Shown here: positions 8,506 through 17,676 of the stretch, in pieces
Layout: every line of letters begins with the position of its first letter
Position numbering within the stretch: the first letter of the stretch is position 1
Source of the DNA: Zygnema cylindricum
Lineage: Eukaryota; Streptophyta; Zygnematophyceae; Zygnematales; Zygnemataceae
Reading direction: 5' to 3'
NCBI GenBank assembly: GCA_037447655.1
Contig: JBBHKE010003528.1
Coordinates: 1 to 33,332 of the forward strand
DNA length: 33,332 bases
Made by a program: the position numbers and the translations under genes
The notes under the pieces: generated by a model
The model's database searches: none
What the model saw: only the letters and a program-made list of their open reading frames with translations
What the model was told of the DNA's origin: nothing

Positions 8506-8689
8506 TATATATTGGCATTGTGCCATTTCATAACTAATCGCGTGATTGGGCCTTTTTAATGATTATTTTTGGTGTGGGCTCAGGGGAGTCCAAACTGCAC
8601 ACAATTATTTGCCTGCTTGGGTAACAATGGTACTAGTTCAAGAAAGGTTTGTCAAAAATTATCTAGAGGCTTCCTAAATTTTGTATCCA
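8506..8689 (+). other. Leader of Copia element A
   Basis: Plus-strand leader between LTR and gag. It contains 'gggctcaggggagtcc', the counterpart of 'ggactcaggggagtct' at 33225, and diverges elsewhere. No clear primer binding site is visible. Confidence 0.5.
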
Positions 8690-9870
8690 ATGGGGGACGC
8701 AGAATTGCAGGTTATGGGCCCACACTTTAGGGTGCCAATATTCAACGGATCTGGGTTTATTTATTGGGAAGCCATGATGGTAAGGGCTTTGTGTGAAAAA
8801 AGATACTGGGGTTTTATCAGTGGACAAGGGAAACGTCCATCTCAGGGAATTTCACCAGGGTTTAGTGGGGTGAGGTTTTCTGCAGCAACATCTGCCCCAA
8901 CAGAGGAGGTAGAGGACGGCAACAAAGGAGGTAGACGACGGGGACAACAGTTTGTCTGAAAAAGGGGAAGGGAACGAGACACCTCTCACTCCCATCGCCC
9001 CAACACCCGGAGTGGTGGGCGTGAAGTTTGAGGAAACTGATATTCAAACGTGGGAATACACAAACATGGTTGCCAGGCATTTCATTATGAGGCACCTCAC
9101 TCAAGCTTTGACAACCTCTTATTTTCATATTCTTAAGGCTGAGGAGTTGTGGGTGACTTTAGTGAAGATCTACAAAGCTGGTACTATTCAAGAGCTCCTG
9201 TTGGCTGAGCAAATGATAGGGGATTACACTTACAAAGGGGGAAAAATGTTGGATAAGTGTAATGATCTCTCTTGTTTATTTATGGAGATGGAAAGTGCCG
9301 GTGGACAGGTACAATGAAAATGAACGTCAACACCCACATCATTAAAGTGCCTGATAAGTATGAGAACTTAGTGTACCGAGTTCAGGAAATGGATGATAGT
9401 TCGTGGAAGTGGAATATAGTGGTCCGAATGATACTTGTGCAAAAAAACATTATTGAGATTTGGAGAGGAGGAAAGAGCATTCAAGCTCTAGCTGCCAAAA
9501 TAGATCGGTGGGGGAAGGATTCGAAGAACTCGTACAACAACTTCAAAGGAGAGAAAGATCAATCTGGAGGACTGAGGCCCCCAAAGGGTCTTTGTCATTT
9601 CTGCAAGAAGCAGAGACACTTTACAGCGGATTGTACCAAGCAGTCGGAGACGAGACTCCAACAGAACCGTGGTGGAGGTTTTTCAGAGAGAAGAAGAAGG
9701 CACTTGTGGTCACACAAGTGAAAATAGAAACCAAAGAGGACGAGTCCTTTAAAGAGGAGGATAGGGAGCTTATTCTTGACAAGAATTTGGCGGAGAAAGA
9801 GATCCCTCGAAAACACAACTGTGCTCTTGGAGCCATTCGGGAAGCTCCACAGGAAGGATATATCATCGAT
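8690..9870 (+). pseudogene. Copia gag of element A, frameshifted
   Basis: ATG at 8690 (after CCA) starts MGDAELQVMGPHFRVPIFNG, then YWEAMMVRALCEKRYWGFISG. The frame shifts near 8955 (TWEYTNMVARHFIMRHLTQAL, EELWVTLVKIYKAGTIQ) and again near 9300. The last part has an intact zinc knuckle CHFCKKQRHFTADC (about 9592-9633, C-x2-C-x4-H-x4-C) and a Lys/Glu-rich tail. The start agrees with the conserved start in copies B and D. Gag would assemble particles and package RNA. At least two frameshifts make this copy non-coding. Confidence 0.85.
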
Positions 9871-10085
9871 TGAAGTGCATCCCTGCATATGTGTCGTGAT
9901 AAACACCTCTTTACCATACTAAGAAATATCCCCACTGTAGAGATATAGTATGGGGATGGGAGAGTAGTAACTGCAGAATTAGTGGGTTGGGTAAATCTGA
10001 AAGTCTTAGTGAAGGGCAAGACTTTTATACTCACTTTCTCAGATGTACTCTACATTCCCAGCTGAGTACAAATCTTGTCTTTAAC
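9860..10085 (+). pseudogene. Copia protease of element A
   Basis: Plus-strand reading: GYIID-stop-SASLHMCRDKHLF (about 9858-9905), VEI-stop-YGDGRVVTAELVGWVNLK, then VLVKGKTFILTFSDVLYIPS and a stop near 10060. The active-site D is followed by a stop and then Ser, where D-S-G is expected. The fold and position match the protease of the other copies. It is inactivated. Confidence 0.7.
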
Positions 10086-10796
10086 TCTGTGTTAGATGAT
10101 AAGGAGTTTGATACCTTCACTAGAAAGGGAGTCTTTATAACTAAATATGGGGATGAAGTCTACTTCAGAGCAGATAAGGGTAACCAAGGAATGTTTAGGC
10201 TTAACCTGAGTAATGAAAAGTATAATTCTTACTATGTTGGTGTCCCAAACTTGATGATTTGGCATAAGAGGTTGGGGCATGTGCATTTTATTAAGCCGAG
10301 GGAAATAAAAAACCTTAGTGTAGTAGAGTGCATTAAGTTTGGGGATAATGAAATGATGAATGATTGTAGTGGCTGTGCCCAAGGTAGGGCTCATAGACTT
10401 CCATTTCCCAAAACTGCCACATATAGCGGTGAGAAAGTACTAGATCTGTTCCACACACATATCTTGGGACCGGCAAAAGTACATTCGGTTGGAGGGAAGA
10501 GGTTTATGTTTACAATAAGTGATTACTGGTCCAGATACTATAGAGTCTACTTTGTAAAAACAAATTTTGAAACACCAACTTACTTCAAATAATATAAAGC
10601 TTAGAGTGAGAAATTCCACGAAACTCCAATCAAGGGAATTAGAAGTGATAATGGGAGAGAATATAACTCTAACCAGTTTGAGGAATACTTGAGGGATGAG
10701 GGAGTTCAACATGAGATAACTGTACCGAAAAACCCAGAACAAAATGGGGTAGCTGAAAGGTTGAACCGAAAGTCTCATTATCTCCAAACTGAATTC
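10086..10796 (+). pseudogene. Copia pre-integrase and integrase core of element A, truncated
   Basis: LVFNSVLDDKEFDTFTRKG and a WHKRLGHVHFIKPREI block (about 10260-10305) with the His pair, then the CSGCAQGRAHRLPFPK Cys pair. VLDLFHTHILGP follows, where the first catalytic Asp (usual HTD) is His. After a stop near 10590 come RSDNGREYNSNQFEEYL with the second Asp, then PEQNGVAERLNRKS with the Glu. Homology ends about 10790, where element B begins in the opposite orientation. RT and RNase H are absent. Confidence 0.85.
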
Positions 10797-11290
10797 CCGC
10801 AACTACTCCAATTATTTTTATTTCTTACAATCTATCTAGATGCACATGCCCCTTTTTTTATGCCAAATCATCAAATAACTTACACCAACATAGTAAACTT
10901 CCGTCTTTCCATTAGTCAATTTCAACCTAAACATTCATTGGCTACCCTTTTCAGTTGTGAAATATACCTCATCCTCATAGTTAGCAACAAAGACTCATTT
11001 CTTAGTACTAGTCTCAAATAAATCATAGTACATAGAGATAAGATTTTTATTTAATTCTTGAATAAAAAACATATCTAAGAAAGTGACTATGGATGTCTTA
11101 CCTTCAACTGAAACCTTTAGATCTATAGGCCCCACTAGAATAGTGGTCACTATCCTCCCATCCCCATACTTTATCTCTACCATAGAGATCTTTCTCATTT
11201 TGGTAAACATATGCTTCTCTCTACACATATGCATGGAGGCTGTGGAATCAATGGTCGAACCTTCTTCGTGTTTTTTTTTCACTCCACCGA
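10797..11290 (-). pseudogene. Copia pre-integrase and protease of element B, truncated
   Basis: Minus strand: STIDSTASMHMCREKHMF (about 11255-11200), VEIKYGDGRIVTTILVGPIDLK, VSVEGKTSIVTFLDMFFIQELNKN. After a break come GNEECLG/YYVGV-like sequence and LMIWHKKRG (about 10870). Homology ends at about 10797, exactly where element A ends. The protease triplet is D-S-T instead of D-S-G. The integrase core, RT and RNase H are missing. Confidence 0.8.
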
Positions 11291-12415
11291 AGGCACCTTT
11301 TTGCTTCCTCGGATCTCTGGCTCGTTTTTCACATCCAACTCCTTGTTGAGGAGAAACTCCCCGTCATTGTCGTCGGAGTCCTCCTCCGTTACTTGTGTTG
11401 CCACACATTTCTTATTCTTTCCTCTGGCTGATCCACTGATCTTTCCCTCCTTAAGCCTCATCTCGGTCAATCTAGTAAACTCGTCCATGTAGTGCCCCGA
11501 CTTCTTACAAAAATAACAGAGCCCCTTTGGGGGACGAGATCTGGAGTCATCCGATTGTTTTTCTCTCCCTCCTCCTCCAAATTTTCTATACGGTTTCTTA
11601 GAATCCACATTCCTCAAGTTAGTCCCAGCAGCCAAGGCTTGACCATTATTTCCTCCTTTTTGGATCTCTATAGTATTTTTCCGAACCAAAATCATTCCAT
11701 CAAATCCATCGATGATCCTGTAAATCTTGAACCTTGTTAACAATGTTTTCGTACTCATCCGCGAGTTTCATTAACAAAGTGTTCACCTTTTTTTTCTCGG
11801 TCTCTCGTTTTCCGGCACTCTCCAACTCTATAAATAGTCCGGACAAGTCATTGCAAAAATGAAGTATCTTCCCTCCTTTGTAAACATATACTTAGACTTT
11901 CTGACCAGCTAACTGCTTTTGCTGAATTGTGCCGCTTTTGTATATATTGACAAGAGTCTCCCATAACTCGGTCGCCTTCTCCACATGTAGGTGAGGAGTA
12001 GCACCTACTTGAGTGAGGCGTGCGAGAATAAAATGAGTGGCCACAGTTTTGCTGAACTCCTATATTTTAGTTTCATTCGCCTCAGTTTTCTAAACAGCTG
12101 CTTTTGGCACTAATCCAGTAGCTATTGGTGTTAGTTTGCCTTCCTCTTTTCCTTCTCCTTATTCGACACAATACTTGCTCCATCATCAACTTCCCCTTCT
12201 GCCTCCGCATATCTTCTTAAGAATCTAGCTCCTCCAAAACCTGGTGGAACTCTTAGATTTGAAGATGGCAGCAGCACACGACTACTCACAATGCCCCATA
12301 GCCGTTTTTCAAAAAGTGCACCCATCATCATGGTTTCCTAGTATATGAACCTTTTTCCATTAAAATTAGGCACCCTAGAGGGTGGGCCCATAACCTGTAA
12401 CTCTGAGACCTCCAT
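11279..12415 (-). pseudogene. Copia gag of element B, frameshifted
   Basis: Start ATG at 12415: MEVSELQVMGPPSRVPNFNG, a stop at IY-stop-ETMM, MMMGALFEKRLWGIVS, PPGFGGARF. The UBN2 core is in another frame (about 12060-11890). A 159-codon frame (11758-11279) follows, with MILVRKNTIEIQKGG, a basic stretch and the zinc knuckle CYFCKKSGHYMDEF (about 11520-11480), whose last Cys is Phe. An acidic tail (TEEDSDDNDGEFLLNKEL) leads into the protease. It is closely related to copy D. Confidence 0.85.
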
Positions 12416-12984
12416 AGGTCCTTAGAGTTATTGAAAAGTAAGCTTTAGTAAGTCTTAGAAATTTGAGTCTAGGACTTAGAATATTTTTGGAATAACAACT
12501 GTTCAATATTGACCAAATTTAGTGTGGATTTTTTGTAGTATCTACACGAATTGATATCTTTAAGTTAATTAGTGTGTAGGGCCGCCAATGAATGTAGACG
12601 TGATAAGAATAATCCGGATTTTAAGGGTATAGATATTGTTAGTGGACAATTCTGGTCCAAACACTTAGATTTTTGTTTGTACAGTGTCTAGTGAACCATG
12701 TACATACGTTTTAGATGTTTTCTAGATCTTTTGGATGTTTTATAGATCTTTTGAGTATTTAGTACAATTAGGATTGATCATTTCAATACAAAATGTACAT
12801 TCTACACAAAAATGAAGGAAATGAGAGCACTGAGTACAGTTTAAGGTGTTTTATGCTCTATTGTCTCTAATTTGCTTGTAGTACATGTTTGTTTGGTTGA
12901 AAGACCTCTTTCGTTTGGAGTTACATATCTTACACTATAGATCTAGTCTTCTAGGCATTTCTCTTTGGGTTTGCTTCCGCTAAC
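12416..12984. other. Leader remnant, then unassigned AT-rich insertion
   Basis: Only about 20 bases of the element B leader remain (12416-12435). From about 12440 the sequence is unrelated to Copia leaders and contains repeated 'ttttagatgttttctagatcttttggatgttttatagatctttt' phrases (12705-12760). It ends near the 12985 frame. Together with 12985-13140 it separates element B from its LTR. Confidence 0.45.
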
Positions 12985-13173
12985 ATGTCTGATAATGGCT
13001 CAGCTCCTATTGCAAGTGCTCCTATTAGCCCTAGTGCTCCACCTGCTCTTGCTGGTGCAAGTGTGACTCCTAGTGGGAGTGGTGCAAGTGTGACTCCTAG
13101 TGGGAGTGGATCACAGCCGAGTCTTAATACCCATGACCTTCAACACTGTCTACTCACGTGTACCTACTATTAA
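12985..13173 (+). CDS. Short Ser/Pro/Ala-rich frame, possible gag start of another element
   Basis: ATG at 12985 opens 62 codons rich in Ser, Ala, Pro and Gly (MSDNGSAPIASAPISPSAPP). It includes a perfect in-frame 27-bp duplication (13054-13080 and 13081-13107) encoding GASVTPSGS twice. The last 13 codons lie in Copia LTR sequence beyond the junction at about 13140, so the true frame is truncated. The composition suits the disordered N-terminus of a retrotransposon Gag, but no domain proves this. Confidence 0.3.
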   Translation: MSDNGSAPIASAPISPSAPPALAGASVTPSGSGASVTPSGSGSQPSLNTHDLQHCLLTCTYY

Positions 13174-13550
13174 ACCCTAGCCTAATAGGAACACTGTATA
13201 GTAAAAAAAGGTACAGTGGTTGATGTACTAATTGTACGGCTATTGTAAGACATAGCCTTCAAGGTAACGCATGTCAAATGAGGAGCCATGGTTCCTCCTC
13301 CCATCCTCCCCAATATCTAATAATGTGGCGCCACGTGGTATCGCTTGACGTTATCTCCAAAGGCCGCCAAAAAGCTCATTCCGGGTGGCGGCTACAACGA
13401 CGACTGTTTGATCAATTAAATTTACACGGTTCGGATTCGAGTCTGTTCATCAATTGTTTCACATGGGCCTCTTTGTCAAATTGGTATGAATTTGCCGACG
13501 TGTCAAAATTTAAGTACCTATCAAATCTCATGAGTGTATCGTTTCGTCAA
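13145..13550 (-). repeat. Copia LTR (minus strand), 3' truncated
   Basis: The reverse complement aligns with 32790-33110: 'gaaccgtgtaaa', 'tagccgccac', TTTGGCGG, 'ccacgtggcgccacattatt', 'gggaggaggaaccatggc', and the GTAC-rich stretch ending 'gtgagtagacag'. It is cut at about 13145. It is probably the 5' LTR of element B (gag start at 12415), separated from it by the foreign segment. Confidence 0.75.
13332..13371 (-). promoter_or_regulatory. LTR cis-module: TTTGGCGG and G-box
   Basis: Minus strand TTTGGCGG (13371-13364) and CACGTG (13337-13332), 34 bases start to start, flanked by GGCGCCAC as at 32915. Confidence 0.55.
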
Positions 13551-13552
13551 CG

Positions 13553-13725
13553 CCTTAATGGTTGAGGCGTATGGCCTTTTTGTGTCCGCGTGTCGCAGGT
13601 TCAAATCTTGTCTGGGACACCATTATGGTAAAATGTTTTTTTCTTCAGTCTGCCACCTTCTAAGTAAGGCGACTCCCATGGTGTGTCTTTGACCCTCTCT
13701 CTCTCATTAGAGTCTAACTAAAATA
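13553..13725 (+). repeat. tRNA-derived SINE-like module, copy E
   Basis: Plus strand 'ttaatggttgaggcgtatggcc' (A-box-like), B-box GGTTCAAATC (about 13599-13608), then 'attatggtaaaatg', CCATGG (about 13677) and a CTCTCTCTCTC block. The layout is the same as copies A, C and D. It abuts the outer end of the 13145-13550 LTR in antisense orientation. A mature tRNA cannot be folded. Confidence 0.6.
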
Positions 13726-13779
13726 GAGCAGTGAACTATTAATTACCTCTTTTCAACATATACTCTTGAAATACTTGAA

Positions 13780-14007
13780 ATGGCCGATTTTGAATTTCTT
13801 TCCAATGACCTCGAGGACCAACTCCTTTACCCCCCCTCTACCAAAGAGATAATTAACATCACCGGTTTCTAAAGAGGATACATTCAAGACTCTTATGCTA
13901 GTAGCGCCTCTAAAAGAGCGCATTCTATTATTCTTTATCGACTTATTGTAATTGAGAACAAACTCGTCGATGTATTTTCGCTTGCTAAGAAGTTCTCTTT
14001 GAGATGA
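13780..14007 (+). pseudogene. Unrecognised 75-codon frame with one internal stop
   Basis: From ATG 13780 the frame reads MADFEFLSNDLEDQLLYPPS and on to ITGF, a TAA at 13870, then continues to TGA at 14005 with RAHSIILYRLIVIENKLVDV. The acidic start followed by a helix-prone region looks protein-like, but I do not recognise the family. It could be a remnant of a mobile-element structural protein. No partner domain is visible nearby. Confidence 0.25.
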
Positions 14008-14065
14008 ACAAGTTTATCCGGTAAGGCATTTAAGAGACCAATCATTTTTTTTTTTCGGTTGAAAC

Positions 14066-14330
14066 TCTCGTTTTATTAAGCAACTGCTCTATGATGATGT
14101 ATCTCGTTTTATTAAGTAACTGCTCTATGCTGGTGTAGTATATTTTAATTGCATCACGATAGACTCACTTGACTTAACTTTTGAGGTGCATCAAATGAGA
14201 AAACGCATTTTGTCATTTATTTCGAACACCCTACATCTTCTTTTAATAGCATCAAGGATAGAATCACTAGACTTAACTTTTAGCTGCATGAAATAAAAAA
14301 ACATACATTCTCCATTATTTTGAACACCTT
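14066..14330. repeat. Two adjacent tandem duplications (about 36 bp and 98 bp units)
   Basis: First pair: 'tctcgttttattaag.aactgctctatg' units at about 14066 and 14103. Second pair: 'gcatca..gatag..tcact.gacttaacttt' units at about 14151-14248 and 14249-14330, more diverged. They are preceded by a T10 run at about 14046. Confidence 0.65.
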
Positions 14331-15520
14331 TCCCAAAATGATTCTCCAATGCTTTTCAACACTCGTGCGCCCTAGTTTGAGTAAAAAAATGGTCATGGAC
14401 AGATTCGGCACATGGCACCATCAATCTAGTGGTCGGCGCAAGGTTCTTGCATTTCCACATTCTCCTTGCTTTACGATCTGCAAACGGCATCCGGTCCTCT
14501 CGTGCTTCCAAAGATGTCGTAGCACCAACTCAAAGATGTTGTAACACCGACTTAGTTCAGATATACATCTTCCAAATCGGGTGGTTTATTCTATTGAAAT
14601 GAGGAATCTTCTCGAGCATCTAGTACATCTGACCATCCTCGCTTTTTTCATCTTGACCCGAATCATCATTCACAAGTTTTTTCCCCTTTTAAATTCTCTC
14701 GTTCTTCGCCCTATCACTATCACCATTAGAATCACCTCCACCCAGACCTAGGCTTATTCACTATACACTGGTTTGTTCCCTTTTTGTCCAACCGTCTTTG
14801 ATATTCTCCACTCCGCATACAGGAACAAAAATTAGTACCAAAGTCGGTCCTCGAAGATACTTACCTCTCCACCTATATCGTGTTTAAATGGATCTATAAG
14901 AAGTAATCTAGCCCTTCTAGAACTAAATTATTTTTCACTCGTTTCTTTAGATTCTTCTTTAAGAGATGAGATGCCTTCCTAAGACCCAAAGGGAGGGCTA
15001 GCTAAGGGAGAAGGTGACAAGTTTGGTTTCTTCTTACCACCCACACCAGCCACAGTCACCACGTCTACACCACAACGGAGCACTACTAGCGTCAATACCA
15101 AATGATTATGTTCTTTGCTACACGTCGATCCTATCAAAACATATATGTGTTGAATTTTTGAATGACTTTGCAGAGTTGTTTTTGAGTGCTTATAGAGTCT
15201 TTGTGAGAAAGAAATGGCACTGAGATTCTAGTGTGTGCGATTTTGGTATCGCCATGATTCCGTTTGCTAATTTTGCTTGTGTTGTGACTTTTGTAGTAGG
15301 ATGTCCATCACGTACCTCTTGGGTAGCCACTATGAGTTTGAAATGGCTAGGATGCTACAAACTACTGTCCCATTTGTTGATTCCTCCCACCATGGGACCT
15401 CATCTAGCGTGCCACCTCTTAGACCGATGGGTCAAAGTTCCTTGGATCTTTGAGCACAATATATCGTTGAAATTTAAACCTTTCCACCTAAATTGAACTA
15501 CATCCAACAAGCACTTGTTG
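14331..15520. other. Unassigned region
   Basis: No supported gene. Small plus-strand frames (14320-14544, 15014-15223, 15233-15496) show no domain and lie in ordinary sequence. On the minus strand around 14620-14760 there is Gly/Asp/Ser-rich coding-like text (LGLGGGDSNGDSDR) broken by stops, perhaps part of a decayed transposon protein; the family was not recognised. Confidence 0.3.
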
Positions 15521-15938
15521 ATCCCCTTGCCCAACTCCTAATCCCCTTGCCCAACTCCAAATCATAGGAGAAGACTCTAATAATCTCTCCTCTCCCACTT
15601 AAACGGTTATAATGCCAACCCTCTTCCGTCTACCTTCACTCTTCCGTCTACCTCCAGGGGAATCCCCCGTGCCCCACCTTGTCACTTATACGTGCTTGTA
15701 TGGGGAATTCTCTAGTTCGCGGCATTTGAGACTAATAGATCTAGTTTTCTAAAATCTTAAGCATCCCAAGATATTTTGGGAAACTGCCCATTCCTCTCCA
15801 ACAATCTCTGAAGGCTCCCTCCATTGGTAACCTCTACAAAGCTCTCTCAAGGCGAGCCACATCAATGCCTCTCTCCTAACCTTTTCAATTCTCAAACCTC
15901 GAATGACCTAACCTTTTCAATTCTCAAACCTCGAATGA
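15521..15938. repeat. Cluster of short tandem duplications
   Basis: 20-bp units at 15521-15540 and 15541-15560 (one difference). 'ctcttccgtctacct' twice at about 15622 and 15640. A perfect 32-bp duplication at 15875-15906 and 15907-15938. No coding function is visible. Confidence 0.75.
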
Positions 15939-16831
15939 CCTAACTGAGAGATTTAAGGGTGCAGAGCTAATAACGGATCCTTGGAATTAAATCATCTCCT
16001 CGTACGAAAATATTTCAAGAGGACTCCCCTTGACCTCTTCTACTGGTGATCGTGGTTGCCACCATTCTCCAAAATGGCTAGAATCGTGTTCCTTTGGCGA
16101 AACCCTAAAAACTAGTGTTGTGTATCGGTAGCCATTTGTCGATAACCGATATGTACCTTTTTTGACCTACCGATAATCGATACATTGGTTCAATATATCG
16201 GTAAAGGAATTATCACGATTGATTTCCGATATATCGTGATAAACTACGGATAAATATGATAACTATTGACGATAACTTCGTACTCTGGTACGGAATGGAT
16301 TGTGAAAATTTTCCAAAAGCGGCCCCCTCCCCCCCCCGATTTATCGTGATATAAAATTACCCAAAGGATATCTAAGCGCCTTCAACTGTAGATCCGAGCT
16401 GATCCTCTCCAAATACCTCTTAGAAAGTAACCCGAATGAGGCTCCTCTTTAGCCACCTCAATGTGGCTGCTCTGTGGGCGCCACTGATCTCCAATTATTT
16501 TTATTTTTTTCTTCTCCAAAATGTGAGTTTTTTTCTAGCTGATCAAACCCTGACCCCGTGGTAATGCACTTTTAGTTGCTGTTGCAATTGATAGCATTGG
16601 AATCTTTCCTGAAATAGAACCTTGAACAGGTCCTACTTCGGTAGATCCAATTTGGTTCCTTTCCCCCTTGATGATCTTCTTCTACATTGATCCTTCCTTT
16701 CCTTTTTGTCTCTCTCGATTTCTTTTTTTCTCTTCGTCCAACCACTTCCCCACAGATTAAATCATTGTGGTGGTCTCGTCTGAACTCTGAAATAGACTGA
16801 ATTTTGGGTAAGACAAAACATGGTTTTTTGC
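15939..16831. other. Unassigned region with TATCG-rich patch
   Basis: No gene supported. From 16105 to 16270 the motifs 'tatcggta', 'cgatat' and 'tatcgtgata' recur in both orientations, including a perfect 10-bp inverted repeat TTATCACGAT (16210-16219) with ATCGTGATAA (16233-16242). Similar 'gttatcggttat' text reappears at about 17085 beyond the MITE, so the MITE may split an older repeat. Confidence 0.35.
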
Positions 16832-17034
16832 TACACCGCTAATCGTTATTAGTGTTAAAGATTTATTAGCGTTAATGCGAAATTAGAATTAACAATACTA
16901 ATTTAGTGCATGGAGACATTGCAGATTGTAGCCCACCTCGTTAAATAATTTTGTTAACTCTATTTTGTGAATTCTAGTCAAAAAAAGTTGCGACCAAATT
17001 AGTGTCATTAACACTAATAACAATTAGCGGTGTA
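16832..17034. mobile_element. MITE, Mutator-like (203 bp)
   Basis: Terminal inverted repeats of about 27 bp: the left end starts TACACCGCTAATCGTTATTA and the complement of the right end starts TACACCGCTAATTGTTATTA, one mismatch. Internal sequence is AT-rich with no coding capacity. Flanks GTTTTTTGC (left) and GTGTTATGC (right) agree at 7 of 9 positions, which suggests a decayed 9-bp target duplication as made by Mutator-like transposases. The superfamily assignment rests on this flank and is tentative. Confidence 0.75.
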
Positions 17035-17328
17035 GTGTTATGCATCGGGTCAGAACTTATCGCAATAAAAGTGATACGATAGTTATCGGTTATAGAACGG
17101 TGAGGGGTTCCGATATGTCGCTCCGAGACCAACAAATTCATTATAGGCTATAAGTGGAAAAAAAATTAGTACCCTATATAACAGTACTTTATAACACACA
17201 GTATTATATTTTTCACTGTATATAGCGTGGCTTGCCACGTATGACAATCTGTTTTGTACGTGAAATACACCGTACAATTGTACGTTATGAACCGTGCGAT
17301 TATCGATGATAGTTATCTAACCAGTGTC
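17035..17328. other. Unassigned AT-rich stretch
   Basis: No gene seen. It contains 'tatcgcaataaaagtgatacgatag' near 17058, 'tgtacgtgaaatacaccgtac' and a small palindromic ACCGTACAATTGTACG (about 17269-17284). Confidence 0.3.
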
Positions 17329-17500
17329 AGAGGTCGCAAACGGTCAACCGAAACCGTGACCGACCGTTAACCGACCGCTCGCGGCGGATCCGGAACGGAT
17401 TCGGTTGCCAAATTTTGGGGGTCGGGCGGTTACGGTCGGTTGATTCACCAGGAAAAAAAAAACGGTCGGTTACGGTCGGTCAACCAAAAAACCAAAAAAA
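17329..17500. repeat. CGGTCGGT-rich foldback block
   Basis: 'ccgaccgttaaccgaccg' and 'ggtcaaccg' on one side, and repeated 'cggtcggttacggtcggtcaacc' on the other, are reverse complementary. The block opens with CAGAGGTCGCAAACGG, which resembles hAT transposon ends (CAG-A/G-GG type). No matching right end was found, so this may be a truncated hAT-type element. Confidence 0.4.
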
Positions 17501-17587
17501 ATGAAAATTTTGTACTGTCCCTATAATCCAACATTCTTGTACTTTGTACTCTTTGGGCATCGTGGAAGTACGTGACATCATGATTAG

Positions 17588-17676
17588 CGTCGCAAATCTG
17601 ACACGGTACTGTAGTAAGCTATTTATTTCGCAAATCAAAGGGAACGCGACAAAGCGTCGCAAATCTGACACGGTAG
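17588..17676. repeat. Direct repeat of a 22-bp word
   Basis: AGCGTCGCAAATCTGACACG followed by GTA occurs at about 17587 and 17654, 67 bp apart. It lies just left of the LTR-like direct repeat. Confidence 0.7.

Noticed and set aside
13553-13725. Functional tRNA gene
   Set aside because: A- and B-box-like words are present, but no acceptor stem or anticodon arm could be folded, and the body matches other SINE-like copies.
16210-16242. 10-bp inverted repeat as a terminator or regulatory hairpin
   Set aside because: It lies in a TATCG-rich repeat where such palindromes arise readily; no gene nearby.
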